From Oscillospiraceae bacterium (lineage in GTDB: Bacteria; Bacillota; Clostridia; Oscillospirales; Ruminococcaceae), in assembly GCA_018110925.1 (NCBI GenBank), contig JAGAZJ010000023.1:1-64000 (forward strand): DNA of 64,000 bases, read 5' to 3'. The translations under genes were made by a program, and so were the position numbers. A model generated the notes under the pieces. The model was not told the origin of the DNA. It worked only from the letters and a program-made list of their open reading frames with translations, and did no database searches. How positions within the stretch are numbered: position 1 is the stretch's first letter; the number at the start of each line of letters is the position of its first letter. Below are positions 24,182 to 32,893 of this stretch, piece by piece.

Positions 24182-25389
24182 TATTCGTCTCTCGCTTCGT
24201 TGAGTGCCTTGTTTATAGACGGATAGCGCCATTCATACGTTCTTCTGTCGAACAGTCCGAATGCTTCTCCGCTGACAAATGCGTTGTTGTCCCACCATAT
24301 GCAGGGTATGCCGTACTGTGTTGCCTTTTGTATGTAGTATCTTGCACAGGCGGCTCTGTCATCAGTGTTGTGGCGGTTTCTCGTGCCGAATTCGCCGATT
24401 ATGACAGGAGTGCCCTTGCTGATGAAAAGCTCATTGAGCACCTCCATGAGATAGTCTATATCCCTTGTGTCCGAGCTCTTGTCAGCGCTCCATGTGTCCT
24501 TCGCCTGATCGGGCTCTGCCAGTGCGAACTGATAGGGCAGGTATGCATGGACGGAAACTATTATCTTGTCGTCGTTCTCGGGCAGGGTTATATCGGCAAG
24601 CACGGTATCAGACGAAGATGCCGCATATCCGGGTATCATAAGATGTCTCTTGGCGTTGTTTCCGCCCTTTGTCCTTATGGTCTCGACAAAGGAAGCGTTC
24701 CAGCGGTTTATGATCTCTCTTGACTCCTTGTTTCCGCCTGTCCACTCCATCGGTGTGCCTTTGAGTCTGGGCTCGTTCATACATTCAAAAATAAGATGCT
24801 CGTTATAGTCGGCAAAATAGTCCGCGATCTGACCCCACAGCGCACGGAGCTTCTCATCGGCGAGGGCTTCATTCTCGGCGGTGGGCATATTCCATTCCTC
24901 GTGGTGCATATTTATTATGACGTACATATCGTCCTCAAGGGCGTAGTCTGCGATCTCTTTCACCCTCGCTATCCAGTCATCGTTTATCTTGTAGTCGGGG
25001 GCGTCGCCGAATTTGCCGTCCCACGTCACTGGTATCCTCAGCACGTTGAAGCCCTGCGATTTGACATGGTCTATCATCGTCTTGGTGGTGACAGGCTGAC
25101 CCCATGCAGTTTCCCACATATCGGGAGTCTCATTCCCTGTGGGATTTGATATGAGTGCGTCGAGCGTGTTGCCGAGGTTCCAGCCGAGGTGCATCTCTTT
25201 CACAAGTTCCATTGATGAAATATCACGGATGGGTGTCGATGCGAATGAGGGCACAGCGGTGACATCAGCCGCCGTCTCTGCCGCTGTCTGCACGGTGGTC
25301 TCACTGACCGGTGCGGTATCTGCGCATGATGTCAAAGTCAACGACAGCATCAGCGCTGCCGCAGTGAATGCCAAAATTCTTTTCTTCAT
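24181..25389 (-). CDS. Endo-beta-1,4-glucanase, GH5 family lipoprotein
   Basis: A 402-residue cellulase, probably cell-attached: the signal has a lipobox LTSC (Cys22) followed by a Thr/Ala-rich linker. The catalytic domain starts at MHLGWNLGNTLDA, typical of GH5 subfamily 4. The general acid is Glu206 in FECMNEP and the nucleophile Glu333 in VIIGEFGTRN; the conserved NMHHEEWNMP is present. There is no carbohydrate-binding module or dockerin. It probably cuts cellulose, xyloglucan or mixed-linkage glucan at the cell surface. Start ATG 25389 has AAGGA six bases upstream; the longer frame to 25506 overlaps the promoter and the HD gene. Confidence 0.93.
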   Translation of the reverse strand: MKKRILAFTAAALMLSLTLTSCADTAPVSETTVQTAAETAADVTAVPSFASTPIRDISSMELVKEMHLGWNLGNTLDALISNPTGNETPDMWETAWGQPVTTKTMIDHVKSQGFNVLRIPVTWDGKFGDAPDYKINDDWIARVKEIADYALEDDMYVIINMHHEEWNMPTAENEALADEKLRALWGQIADYFADYNEHLIFECMNEPRLKGTPMEWTGGNKESREIINRWNASFVETIRTKGGNNAKRHLMIPGYAASSSDTVLADITLPENDDKIIVSVHAYLPYQFALAEPDQAKDTWSADKSSDTRDIDYLMEVLNELFISKGTPVIIGEFGTRNRHNTDDRAACARYYIQKATQYGIPCIWWDNNAFVSGEAFGLFDRRTYEWRYPSINKALNEARDE

Positions 25390-25444
25390 AGCTGTTCCTT
25401 TCATACTGCCCCGTTCATATAAAGGGGCTTGTCTCATCACGTCA

Positions 25445-25473
25445 AGTATGACACAGCGGACGTTATATGTCAA
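25445..25473 (-). promoter_or_regulatory. Promoter of the cellulase gene
   Basis: Minus strand TTGACA (25473-25468), 17 bases, CATACT (25450-25445). The -35 overlaps the last codons of the HD gene, so the cellulase can be transcribed independently of the cobalamin operon upstream. A GCCCC/GGGGC hairpin can form in the leader. Confidence 0.7.
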
Positions 25474-25894
25474 GCAGTATTTGTTTCGCTTTTTCGTATT
25501 TTTCAAGACGTTCTCTGTCCCGCTCGGTCACAACGTCCAAGCGTGAAGTGTCACTGTTGTGTTCAAGGTCGGCGAGCTTGACCTTGACGGCGGCAGGGTC
25601 GGAGCGTACAGCCCTGACATAATCGAAATAATCCACCCCGTCCTTGTGCGTGAGCAGGTCTACTGTGCGGATTATCGCTTCGGGAAATCCCTGTCTGCGC
25701 AGGTCGTCAAGGGTGAGCTCCGTGTCCTCCACTACATCGTGGAGCAGGGCGGCACAGACCGTGTGTTCGTCATCCATCTGCTCTGCCAGATGATACGGAT
25801 GGAATATGTAGGGCAGACCTGAGCGGTCATATGTTCCTATATGCGCATCATATGCCGTCAGCAGAGCCTTTTTCGTGAGCGGTGTGTAGATCAT
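25463..25894 (-). CDS. Small HD hydrolase, RelA/SpoT-type HD domain
   Basis: A 143-residue stand-alone HD domain. The ligands are His in FHPYHLAEQ and HD in CAALLHDVVEDTELT, with the last Asp in KLADLEHN. This wording matches the (p)ppGpp-hydrolase domain of SpoT and small Mesh1-like hydrolases. There is no synthetase or TGS domain. It probably removes pyrophosphate from alarmones or a related nucleotide (inference). Its ATG overlaps the stop of the arsR-type gene by four bases, so it is the last gene of the cbiA-cobT-cobU-arsR operon. Confidence 0.8.
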   Translation of the reverse strand: MIYTPLTKKALLTAYDAHIGTYDRSGLPYIFHPYHLAEQMDDEHTVCAALLHDVVEDTELTLDDLRRQGFPEAIIRTVDLLTHKDGVDYFDYVRAVRSDPAAVKVKLADLEHNSDTSRLDVVTERDRERLEKYEKAKQILLDI

Positions 25895-26229
25895 TCCATT
25901 ACGTGCTCCATTCCTATCTCGATTATGGTGCGTACATGGTCATCGGCAAGAGAATAGAATACTATCTTGCCCTCTTTTCTGAACTTTACCAGCTTGTTGT
26001 TTTTTAGCACTCTCAGCTGATGAGATACGGCCGTCTGGCTCATGCCGAGAAGCTGCGCCATGTCATTCACGCACAGCTCGGCTTCGAGCAGGGCGTACAG
26101 AAGCCTTATCCTTGTGGTGTCCCCGAATACCTTGTACAGTTCGGCAAGATCGTAGAGTATCTCATCGGGAGGCATCTCATCCGTAAGTTTTTTTACCGTG
26201 TCTTCATGAGCGCAGAGAAATTCGTCCAT
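25891..26229 (-). CDS. ArsR/SmtB-family metal-responsive repressor
   Basis: A 112-residue winged-helix repressor. The recognition helix region is GMSQTAVSHQLRVLKNNKLV. The alpha-3 element reads ELCVND, like the ELCV(C/G)D metal box of CadC/SmtB. The C-terminal helix DDHVRTIIEIGMEHVME fits the alpha-5 consensus DxHx10Hx2(E/H) exactly, the site that binds zinc, cobalt or nickel in SmtB, CzrA and NmtR. It starts five bases after cobU. A Co/Zn sensor inside a cobalamin operon would make sense if it represses metal or corrinoid genes, but no target operator was identified. Confidence 0.88.
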   Translation of the reverse strand: MDEFLCAHEDTVKKLTDEMPPDEILYDLAELYKVFGDTTRIRLLYALLEAELCVNDMAQLLGMSQTAVSHQLRVLKNNKLVKFRKEGKIVFYSLADDHVRTIIEIGMEHVME

Positions 26230-26233
26230 ATCA

Positions 26234-26743
26234 TCATTTCCTTTCCTTTATCGTCACAGGTATCCCGCAGACCGATTCTATCACAGTGTCCGACATCTTG
26301 GCGAGCCGAGAATTGAGCATACCCAGATATGCGGTATATCTGTCGGTGAGCTTTCCGAGCCTCTGCCCGTCAGAGCCTGTACTGCTCGTGACTACTATGA
26401 GCATATCACAGCTCTCATCGAGCCGCTTCAGGGTATAGGCTGTCTTTGTCACAGGGTCGCAGACGTTCTCGCCGAACATCTCGTTTGCAAGCAGATTGAC
26501 TGCATCCTCCACCAGCACCGCACAGTGTTCGGGAAGGTGTATGTTGTGTATGTCATGTGTTCGTTCTATCGTTTCAAAGCCCTTGCCTTCACGCTGTTTT
26601 ATATGGCGTTCTATGGTCTGTTCCGCTTCGGCGCAGTCGTTTATCATGGTGGCAATATATATCTTTCTTCCGCTGTAGCCCGAAAGCAGTGTCTCGGCGT
26701 GCTTTGACCTGCCGCTTTTGCATCCGCCGGTTATGAGTATCAT
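26234..26743 (-). CDS. cobU: Adenosylcobinamide kinase / guanylyltransferase
   Basis: A 169-residue bifunctional enzyme that phosphorylates adenosylcobinamide and transfers GMP to give adenosylcobinamide-GDP in the nucleotide-loop assembly of vitamin B12. The P-loop GGCKSGRSKHAE is at the start, IERHIKQREG contains the guanylylated His region, and LVEDAVNLLANEMF is the typical middle motif. Length is close to the usual 180. Its ATG overlaps the cobT stop (ATGA). No cobS or cobC gene is seen here. Confidence 0.92.
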   Translation of the reverse strand: MILITGGCKSGRSKHAETLLSGYSGRKIYIATMINDCAEAEQTIERHIKQREGKGFETIERTHDIHNIHLPEHCAVLVEDAVNLLANEMFGENVCDPVTKTAYTLKRLDESCDMLIVVTSSTGSDGQRLGKLTDRYTAYLGMLNSRLAKMSDTVIESVCGIPVTIKERK

Positions 26744-27774
26744 AGCTTGTATCTCTCCATATCAAGGCTTTCAAATGTGTGTGCGGAGCGGTACAGCGCC
26801 AGCGCCTGATCTATGAGCGGCAGCAGCATCAGCGCTCCTGTGCCCTCTCCGAGCCGCATCCCTGCTCTTATGGGCGGTTCAAGACCCATTATGTCAAACA
26901 GCGCCGCAGATGCTTTTTCCGCCGACATATGAGATGGGAGCATATAGTCCGCAGTGCGTTTGTCTGTAAGATATGCACACGCCGCAGCGGCAGCAGACAC
27001 CACGCCGTCTATTACGACAGGCACTTTGTACACGGCACCGCCAAGAAACAGTCCTGTCATGCCGCATATATCCAGACCTCCGACCTTTGCCAGTACGTCC
27101 GTTGGGTCGTTCGGGTCGGGGCGGTTTATTTCGAGCGCACGCCCCACAGCCCCGATCTTTCTTCTGAGCATATCATCGTCAGCCCCTGCGCCCCTGCCTG
27201 TCATTTCCGCAGGAGGCCTGCCTGTCAGGGCACAGGTCACTGCCGCCGCCGCAGAAGTGTTGCCTATGCCCATTTCTCCGACGGCGATGATGTCATATCT
27301 GTCTTTCAGTTCTCTAACGGTGTCTATGCCTGCTGTCACGGCAGATACCGCCTGTTCCTTTGACATGGCCGCCGTCTTCGTCATGTTCCGTGTGCCGTGC
27401 ATGACCTTTCTGTTTATAACGCCCGTGGGAGTGATACCGTTTATGCCTACATCCACTGCAAAAACATCCGCATTAACACAATGTGCCAGGATATTGACGT
27501 TTGAGCCGCCCTCCGCAATGGAGCGTGCCACCTTGGATGTGACCTCCTGACCGCTCTGGGTGATATTCTCCTCCACAGCACCGCAGTCGGCGCACATTAT
27601 TACGGCACACCGCCTGTCCATGTGTGGCTCTCCGCCCTGTATGCCTGCGATCTTTACGACCATATCCTCAAACACGCCGAGAGAGCCGACAGGCTTTGCT
27701 ATTCGCCTCCACTGTTCACGGGCGGCGAATATGGCGTTTTGGTCAGGTGCGGTTATCAGTTCTGTTCTGTCCAT
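26740..27774 (-). CDS. cobT: Nicotinate-nucleotide:dimethylbenzimidazole phosphoribosyltransferase
   Basis: A 344-residue CobT. It moves the phosphoribosyl group of nicotinate mononucleotide to the lower-ligand base (dimethylbenzimidazole or another benzimidazole or purine) to make alpha-ribazole phosphate. Seen motifs: CADCGAVEE, SEGG-like IAEGGSNVNILA, GEMGIGNTSAAAAV, GRGAGADDDML and the catalytic Glu in MRLGEGTGA near the C-terminus. Start taken at ATG 27774, inside the 3' end of cbiA (32-base overlap); a TTG at 27780 is also possible. Confidence 0.93.
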   Translation of the reverse strand: MDRTELITAPDQNAIFAAREQWRRIAKPVGSLGVFEDMVVKIAGIQGGEPHMDRRCAVIMCADCGAVEENITQSGQEVTSKVARSIAEGGSNVNILAHCVNADVFAVDVGINGITPTGVINRKVMHGTRNMTKTAAMSKEQAVSAVTAGIDTVRELKDRYDIIAVGEMGIGNTSAAAAVTCALTGRPPAEMTGRGAGADDDMLRRKIGAVGRALEINRPDPNDPTDVLAKVGGLDICGMTGLFLGGAVYKVPVVIDGVVSAAAAACAYLTDKRTADYMLPSHMSAEKASAALFDIMGLEPPIRAGMRLGEGTGALMLLPLIDQALALYRSAHTFESLDMERYKL

Positions 27775-29068
27775 AAGCAATACTCTTTTTTATAAAGCTT
27801 TCCGCCAGGTCGGGGCAGGCATACAGATACACATGGGGAAAGCCTGCAAAAAGACTCTCCGAGGAGTGTATGCATCTGTACGATATTCCTTTCCAAGGCT
27901 TGTCTGCGGTCATGTCACTGCCGCAGTCATCGGATTCATAGTAGTGGAATTCATGAGCAGGGAACGTTGTTCCCCGTTTAACGAAGCCGTCTGTGTCGGC
28001 GGTGAGAGTTATATATCCGAAGCGCCTGAGTTTGTCCGTTCTGTATGAACAGCCGTCTATGACACCAGCCGCAGGCATATCGTCTATGCTCCTGTGCAGG
28101 TACATGAAGCCTCCGCACTCGGCTATGCAGGGCATTCCGCCCGTGACAGCCGCTCTTACGCTCTCACGCATCGAGCTGTTCGCTGAGAACCCGGGGTGGA
28201 GCTCGGGATATCCTCCGCACAGATAAAGCGCATCACACTCAGGCAGTTCTTTATCACGGAGCGGTGAGAAATATCTTATTTCAGCCCCCATATCGGTAAT
28301 TACATCAATGTTTTCGGGGTACATAAAGCAGAATGCTTCATCCCTTGATACGGCAATGACCGTTCTGCCGATATAGGGTGCCTTTGCAGGGGCGCACACA
28401 GGCAGTGCCGTATCCACAGACAAGATCCTGTCTATGTCTATATTTTCCTCGGCAAGACGGGCGAGCCTGTCAGCCTTTGCTTCCAGCCCCTGGATCTCAT
28501 CGGGAGTGATGAGCCCCAGATCTCTGCTGCCAACGGATATATCATCGCATTTTGGCAGTCTGCCGAAATAAGTAGTGCCAACCTCGTCACAAAGGTGTTT
28601 GGTCTGAGAAATCAGGCTTTCGGGCAGTCTGTTGAATATGAAGCCTGCGATATGATTGGGCTTGTATTCAAGAAAACCTTTCATCACCGCACCTATCGAC
28701 TCGCTCATGCCCTTTGCGTCTATGACGGCTATCACAGGCATTTCAAGGCACTGTGAGACAGAATGTGACGACCCTGCGCCGTTTGCACCGTCGTAAAAGC
28801 CCATGACACCCTCGGCAACGGATATATCGGCATCCTGCGAATACCGTGCAAATATTCCTCTCAGCATATCATCATCACAGAAGAAGCTGTCGAGGTTATG
28901 TGCATCCGTCCCTGTGACCCTGCGGTGGAACATAGGGTCGATATAATCTGGTCCGCACTTGAATGATGACACTCTGAGCCCTCTTTTCACCAGTGCCCTT
29001 GTCACGGCGCAGGTGACGGTCGTTTTGCCGCAGCCGCTCATAGTGCCCGATATCATTATCTTTTTCAT
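27743..29068 (-). CDS. cbiA: Cobyrinate a,c-diamide synthase
   Basis: A 441-residue ATP-dependent amidase that amidates carboxylates a and c of cobyrinate using glutamine. The N-terminal dethiobiotin-synthetase-like P-loop is SGTMSGCGKTTV, followed by FKCGPDYIDPMFH and EGVMGFYDGANG. The C-terminal class-I glutaminase domain has the nucleophilic Cys in CIAECGGFMYL and FPAHEFHYYES for the His. Start ATG 29068 has AGGAT seven bases upstream. It is the first gene of the leftward operon. With cobT and cobU it supports late corrinoid amidation and loop assembly; the early pathway is not in the window. Confidence 0.94.
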   Translation of the reverse strand: MKKIMISGTMSGCGKTTVTCAVTRALVKRGLRVSSFKCGPDYIDPMFHRRVTGTDAHNLDSFFCDDDMLRGIFARYSQDADISVAEGVMGFYDGANGAGSSHSVSQCLEMPVIAVIDAKGMSESIGAVMKGFLEYKPNHIAGFIFNRLPESLISQTKHLCDEVGTTYFGRLPKCDDISVGSRDLGLITPDEIQGLEAKADRLARLAEENIDIDRILSVDTALPVCAPAKAPYIGRTVIAVSRDEAFCFMYPENIDVITDMGAEIRYFSPLRDKELPECDALYLCGGYPELHPGFSANSSMRESVRAAVTGGMPCIAECGGFMYLHRSIDDMPAAGVIDGCSYRTDKLRRFGYITLTADTDGFVKRGTTFPAHEFHYYESDDCGSDMTADKPWKGISYRCIHSSESLFAGFPHVYLYACPDLAESFIKKSIAYGQNRTDNRT

Positions 29069-29103
29069 ATATACTATCCTGCTGTGTTTTGTCTTCATGT
29101 AGG

Positions 29104-29132
29104 ATTATAGCATATATGAACAGAATTGTCAA
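29104..29132 (-). promoter_or_regulatory. Consensus sigma-A promoter of the cobalamin operon
   Basis: Minus strand TTGACA (29132-29127), exactly 17 bases, TGC then TATAAT (29109-29104): both boxes perfect plus an extended -10. Transcription would begin near 29097, only about 30 bases before the cbiA start, too short for a cobalamin riboswitch. Confidence 0.88.
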
Positions 29133-29170
29133 TGTTGATATGAGACCGATGCCGGACGTTATCCGCAATA

Positions 29171-29206
29171 ATGGAAACACCGTCCACATCGGGACGGTGT
29201 TTCCAT
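29171..29206 (-). terminator. 15-bp hairpin after the beta-helix protein gene
   Basis: ATGGAAACACCGTCC and its exact complement enclose a six-base loop. It lies about 40 bases beyond the stop at 29246 and upstream of the cobalamin promoter. The T-tract is short. Confidence 0.75.
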
Positions 29207-29245
29207 GTATAGGGTAGGAAGAACAATACAACAGAATTTGGCTTA

Positions 29246-31066
29246 TTACACGGGCGACAGCTTTCCGCCGCCGGAGAGTGCCACCGTTTTGCCGCCGAGA
29301 GCGGGGTTTGATGCTTTGCTGTAATATATCGTGTGTCCGTTGGATCTTATATTTGAATAGTCCGCATCGGTGTTATTAAGCACGGTAACATAGCTGTCCG
29401 CAGTGACGTTCCATACGGAGGTGCCGTCAAGAGACACGGATACATCGCCCGTGTCAGCTGTATCGACCGCACCCGTGAATACAGATGAGGATGTGAGAGA
29501 CAGCGATACGGAGCTTATCTCATCACAGGTGATACTGCCGTCAAGGGTCTGCTTTGCGGCTCTGACTGCGACACTGCCGCCGTTTTTGCCGGGAGTGCCC
29601 CAGTTGTTGGTGCTGTTGCCTGCCGCATCTATGAGTATGCCCGAGCCGAAGACCAGCTTGGTGTTTGTCAGGTCGATAACCGCATCGGTGTTGGTTATGT
29701 AGAACATAGGTCCTGTGGAAGTGGTCCTGAGAGTGCTGTTTTTGGCGGTAAACACTGCCGTTCCCTCCTCTGCGTCGCCCGAAGTGCTCTGATATAGCAT
29801 GACACCGTTTTTGCCTGCGCCCGTCAGTGAAGAGGATTCAAGGGTGATAGAGTTCTTGCCCTCTACCACTGCCGTCTGTGCGCCTGTTGCCTGTCCCTTG
29901 CAGTTCACGGCGGTTATATCACCCGTGGAATATATGCACGGAGAGCCTTCACCGGAGCTTATCAGCACAGAGCTCACCGCACTGACCGTTCCGCCGCCCC
30001 TGTCTGTTGCGAGTGGAGCACAATGTGCGCCCTCTGTCTTTATCTTGACATTTTCTGCGGTCACAGTGCCGCCGAGGGTAGCGTCAAGACCTCTTGATGA
30101 ATCATTCTTTGTGATGACGGTGGTATCCTTTACGGTGACAGATGCGCTCTCTCCTGCCGCAAACACTGCATTTGCGCCATCTGCATCGGTATATACATAG
30201 CTGTCGGATATATCCACCGTGCCGTTATCGGCAAGCACAGCCGCATTGAGCCCATAGAAGTTTGAGCCGTCCTCGCTGGTGGTGTCGCCTGTTTTATAGA
30301 GCTTTGAGGACTTGACTATGAATTTTCCGCTATCTGATGCCATTACGACGGATGTGTCCTCATCCGTGCTTTTAAGCGTCTTTGATGAAGCAGACAGGCT
30401 CTTGCCCTTTGCGGTGTATCTGCCCTTGACCTCAGAACTGGCGGCTTTTGACTTTGTGTCTTTCTTTGAGCCTTTGCCGTTCTTGTCCTTGATCATATCG
30501 GGTCTGTCCGTGTCAGCGCCGATACGGACCTCTTTGATATCACTGCCGTCATACACAAGGGTAAGTATATCATCCTTTACTATATCGCTCACCGAAGCCT
30601 TTTCACCGTTCTTGGTGAGTGCCGCTCCCGACAGGTCGATCACTATGCTTTCACCGTTTGCGGTGAAAGTGCCGTTAGTGCCGGATCTGCGTTCCATATC
30701 AGGTCTGCCGTTTTTATCCTGCATACGGTCTTTGCCCATGTTGCCCGACGGCATCTGAGGGGGCTGTCCTCCCTTTCCGCCTTGCCTTTCGGGGCGCTTT
30801 CCGTTCATATCGGGCGGAGTGTCTTTGCTTGCCGGAGCGTTTCCGTTGTCGACTTTTTTCGTGCCGAATGTTCCGAGGGACAGCTTGACTTTGGTGCCGC
30901 TGACGGAGGTCACCTTGCCGTATTTTACACTTTCGGCCTTTGCGGTGTCCTGCTTTACGGCAGTATCGGCCTTTGAAACCGCTGTCTCCGCCGAGACATT
31001 CATGGGTATGCACGCTATGCCCGATGCCATGACTGCCGCCAGTATCCTTATCTTTGTTCTCTTCAT
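29246..31066 (-). CDS. Large secreted protein with beta-helix-like repeats
   Basis: A 606-residue exported protein. The signal peptide ends at a VSA-type cleavage site near residue 26. A Gly/Pro/Arg/Lys-rich low-complexity stretch (residues 75-130) precedes a small beta domain, and from about residue 215 on there are many short strands rich in Ser, Thr, Asp, Val and Gly with recurring units such as GTVDISDSYVYTDADG, ASVTVKDTTVITKNDS and NSITLESSSLTGAG. This resembles right-handed beta-helix proteins (pectate-lyase-like or adhesin-like). No catalytic motif, LPxTG or dockerin was found. The start at 31066 has AAAGG nine bases upstream. It may be a surface or matrix protein; enzyme activity cannot be excluded. 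Confidence 0.7.
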   Translation of the reverse strand: MKRTKIRILAAVMASGIACIPMNVSAETAVSKADTAVKQDTAKAESVKYGKVTSVSGTKVKLSLGTFGTKKVDNGNAPASKDTPPDMNGKRPERQGGKGGQPPQMPSGNMGKDRMQDKNGRPDMERRSGTNGTFTANGESIVIDLSGAALTKNGEKASVSDIVKDDILTLVYDGSDIKEVRIGADTDRPDMIKDKNGKGSKKDTKSKAASSEVKGRYTAKGKSLSASSKTLKSTDEDTSVVMASDSGKFIVKSSKLYKTGDTTSEDGSNFYGLNAAVLADNGTVDISDSYVYTDADGANAVFAAGESASVTVKDTTVITKNDSSRGLDATLGGTVTAENVKIKTEGAHCAPLATDRGGGTVSAVSSVLISSGEGSPCIYSTGDITAVNCKGQATGAQTAVVEGKNSITLESSSLTGAGKNGVMLYQSTSGDAEEGTAVFTAKNSTLRTTSTGPMFYITNTDAVIDLTNTKLVFGSGILIDAAGNSTNNWGTPGKNGGSVAVRAAKQTLDGSITCDEISSVSLSLTSSSVFTGAVDTADTGDVSVSLDGTSVWNVTADSYVTVLNNTDADYSNIRSNGHTIYYSKASNPALGGKTVALSGGGKLSPV

Positions 31067-31166
31067 ACCTGTCATCCTTTCGGTTTTTTATTTGGTAATG
31101 TTATATCATATGTTCCTTAAAACAGTCTTTAATAATTGCGGCATATCATCATTTTCTCAAAAGCAC

Positions 31167-31195
31167 TTGATATTTCGCTTTAAAACTGGTATAAT
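31167..31195 (+). promoter_or_regulatory. Sigma-A promoter of the yhaM-like operon
   Basis: TTGATA, 17 bases, TATAAT with a TGG extended -10, about 85 bases ahead of the start at 31279. Confidence 0.82.
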
Positions 31196-31278
31196 CAGTT
31201 ATACTGAAATAAGCGGCAGACATATTTCGTCAGCCGTATCATGTAATCAGATCTTTCTTAAAAGGAATAGGTGTTGTT

Positions 31279-32256
31279 ATGAAAGATGAATATACAAAAC
31301 TCTCGGAGGTCGAGATAGGCAAGAGCATAGAGCGGCCGCTGCTTGTCGCCGCAATAAACGAGGGAATGTCAAAGAACGGCAAGCCCTATCTGCGTGTCAC
31401 CTTCAAGGACGGTTATACCGATGAAACGGCTATGATGTTCGATACTTCAGCCGCACAGCTTGAAGCGATGGGCGTGAGAAAGAACGAGGTCGCATATGTA
31501 AAGATAGCTGTCAGCGACTATCAGGGCTCAAAGAGCATGAAGATAAACGAAATATCCCCCAACAAAGACCCGTCTGTTTCGGTCAATGACTTTGTAAGGG
31601 TGCCTCCCGTTGACATGGATGCCATGTACGACGAGATATGCGCTCTGATAAAGAGCACTGCCGACGATATGCACGGAAAGTTTGAGCCCCTTGCGGAGCT
31701 TACCCTGCGCATACTCGACGAACACAAGCAGTCGTTCATGACGTCTGCCGCCGCCGTGTCCATGCATCATGACATAAGGGGAGGACTTCTCTATCACTCT
31801 TATCGCATGGTGAAAGCCGCTGATGCCCTTTGCGGAGTGTATGATACTTTAGACAGGGAACTTCTTCTATGCGGCACGGTGCTGCACGACATCGGCAAGA
31901 TATGGGAATACAAGACTGAGCCAACGGGGGATGCGGAATTCACACGGAGCGGTGTGCTTTTCGGTCATCTGTACCTCGGCGCATCACTCATCAAGGGCTA
32001 CACAAAGGATCACAACTACAATATGGAGAAGGTACAGCTCCTTATCCACCTGATACTGTCGCATCACGGCACACAGGAGTGGGGCGCTGTTGCCTGCCCT
32101 GCCGTGGCGGAGGCGTTCGTTCTGCACTACATCGACAACATTGATGCAAAGCTCTATATGTGCGAGGAATTCTGTGCCAATATGGAGCCGGGGCAGATGA
32201 CCGAGAAGCGTCCCTTCGGTCTTGACAACAAGATATACCGACCCGAATACAAATGA
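31279..32256 (+). CDS. yhaM: 3'-5' exoribonuclease, YhaM family
   Basis: A 325-residue nuclease with an N-terminal OB-fold for nucleic-acid binding (ERPLLVAAINEGMSKNGKPYLRVTFKDG) and an HD domain: His in LLYHSYRMVKAAD, HD in GTVLHDIGKIWEY, later His in LSHHGTQEWG and the final Asp in HYIDNIDAKL. This is the layout of Bacillus YhaM, a 3'-to-5' exonuclease acting on RNA and single-stranded DNA. Length is close to the usual 314. GGAATAGGTG lies upstream of the ATG. The next gene, another exonuclease, starts 10 bases after the stop. Confidence 0.92.
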   Translation: MKDEYTKLSEVEIGKSIERPLLVAAINEGMSKNGKPYLRVTFKDGYTDETAMMFDTSAAQLEAMGVRKNEVAYVKIAVSDYQGSKSMKINEISPNKDPSVSVNDFVRVPPVDMDAMYDEICALIKSTADDMHGKFEPLAELTLRILDEHKQSFMTSAAAVSMHHDIRGGLLYHSYRMVKAADALCGVYDTLDRELLLCGTVLHDIGKIWEYKTEPTGDAEFTRSGVLFGHLYLGASLIKGYTKDHNYNMEKVQLLIHLILSHHGTQEWGAVACPAVAEAFVLHYIDNIDAKLYMCEEFCANMEPGQMTEKRPFGLDNKIYRPEYK

Positions 32257-32266
32257 GGTGTGACAT

Positions 32267-32893
32267 ATGAGCATAGACTGCTGGCTCGATGACCCTGTGG
32301 TGCCCCGTGAGCCGATAAAGCGCATAAAGGGCAGGAGCATCACCGACAGGATACATGACTATACGGTCATAGATATAGAGACCACGGGCGGCTTTACCGA
32401 CTGTGAGATAATAGAGCTTGCGGCTGTCAGAGTCAGGAACGATAAAATTACAGACACGTTCAGTCAGCTTGTAAAGGCATCTGAGCCGCTCCCGCCGTTC
32501 ATAGTGAATCTCACGGGCATTGATGACGCTATGCTGGCCGATGCGCCGCCTATTGCGGATGTACTGCCCCGCTTCCTTGATTTTGTGGGCAATGACGTGT
32601 TGCTCGGACATAACGTGGCATCATTTGACAGCAACATAATATACGACAACTGTGCAAAGCTCGGTCTGAGGCGATTTGACAATGATATGCTGGATACTCT
32701 CAGATATGTGCGCCGCTGTGATACGGGCTCGCCCGACAACAAACTGACCACTCTGACGGCATACTACAAGATAGACCACGAGAATGCCCACAGAGCGCTT
32801 GCGGACTGCATCGCCAACCACAAGCTGTATCAGATCATAAGAGATATGTACAATGGAACAGAAAAAAAGAGTATCGCCGATAACGATACTTGA
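32267..32893 (+). CDS. DnaQ-like DEDDh 3'-5' exonuclease
   Basis: A 208-residue exonuclease of the DNA polymerase III epsilon type. Motif I is VIDIETTGG, motif II HNVASFDSNII, and motif III HENAHRALADC with the catalytic His. An extra N-terminal stretch of about 30 residues (SIDCWLDDPVVPREPIKRIKG) precedes the domain. GAGGTG overlaps the yhaM stop and gives the start at 32267. With YhaM it forms a nuclease pair probably used in RNA turnover or DNA repair. Confidence 0.9.
   Translation: MSIDCWLDDPVVPREPIKRIKGRSITDRIHDYTVIDIETTGGFTDCEIIELAAVRVRNDKITDTFSQLVKASEPLPPFIVNLTGIDDAMLADAPPIADVLPRFLDFVGNDVLLGHNVASFDSNIIYDNCAKLGLRRFDNDMLDTLRYVRRCDTGSPDNKLTTLTAYYKIDHENAHRALADCIANHKLYQIIRDMYNGTEKKSIADNDT

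Noticed and set aside
29069..29245. Cobalamin riboswitch upstream of cbiA
   Set aside because: The perfect promoter leaves only about 30 bases of leader and no B12-box-like sequence is seen.
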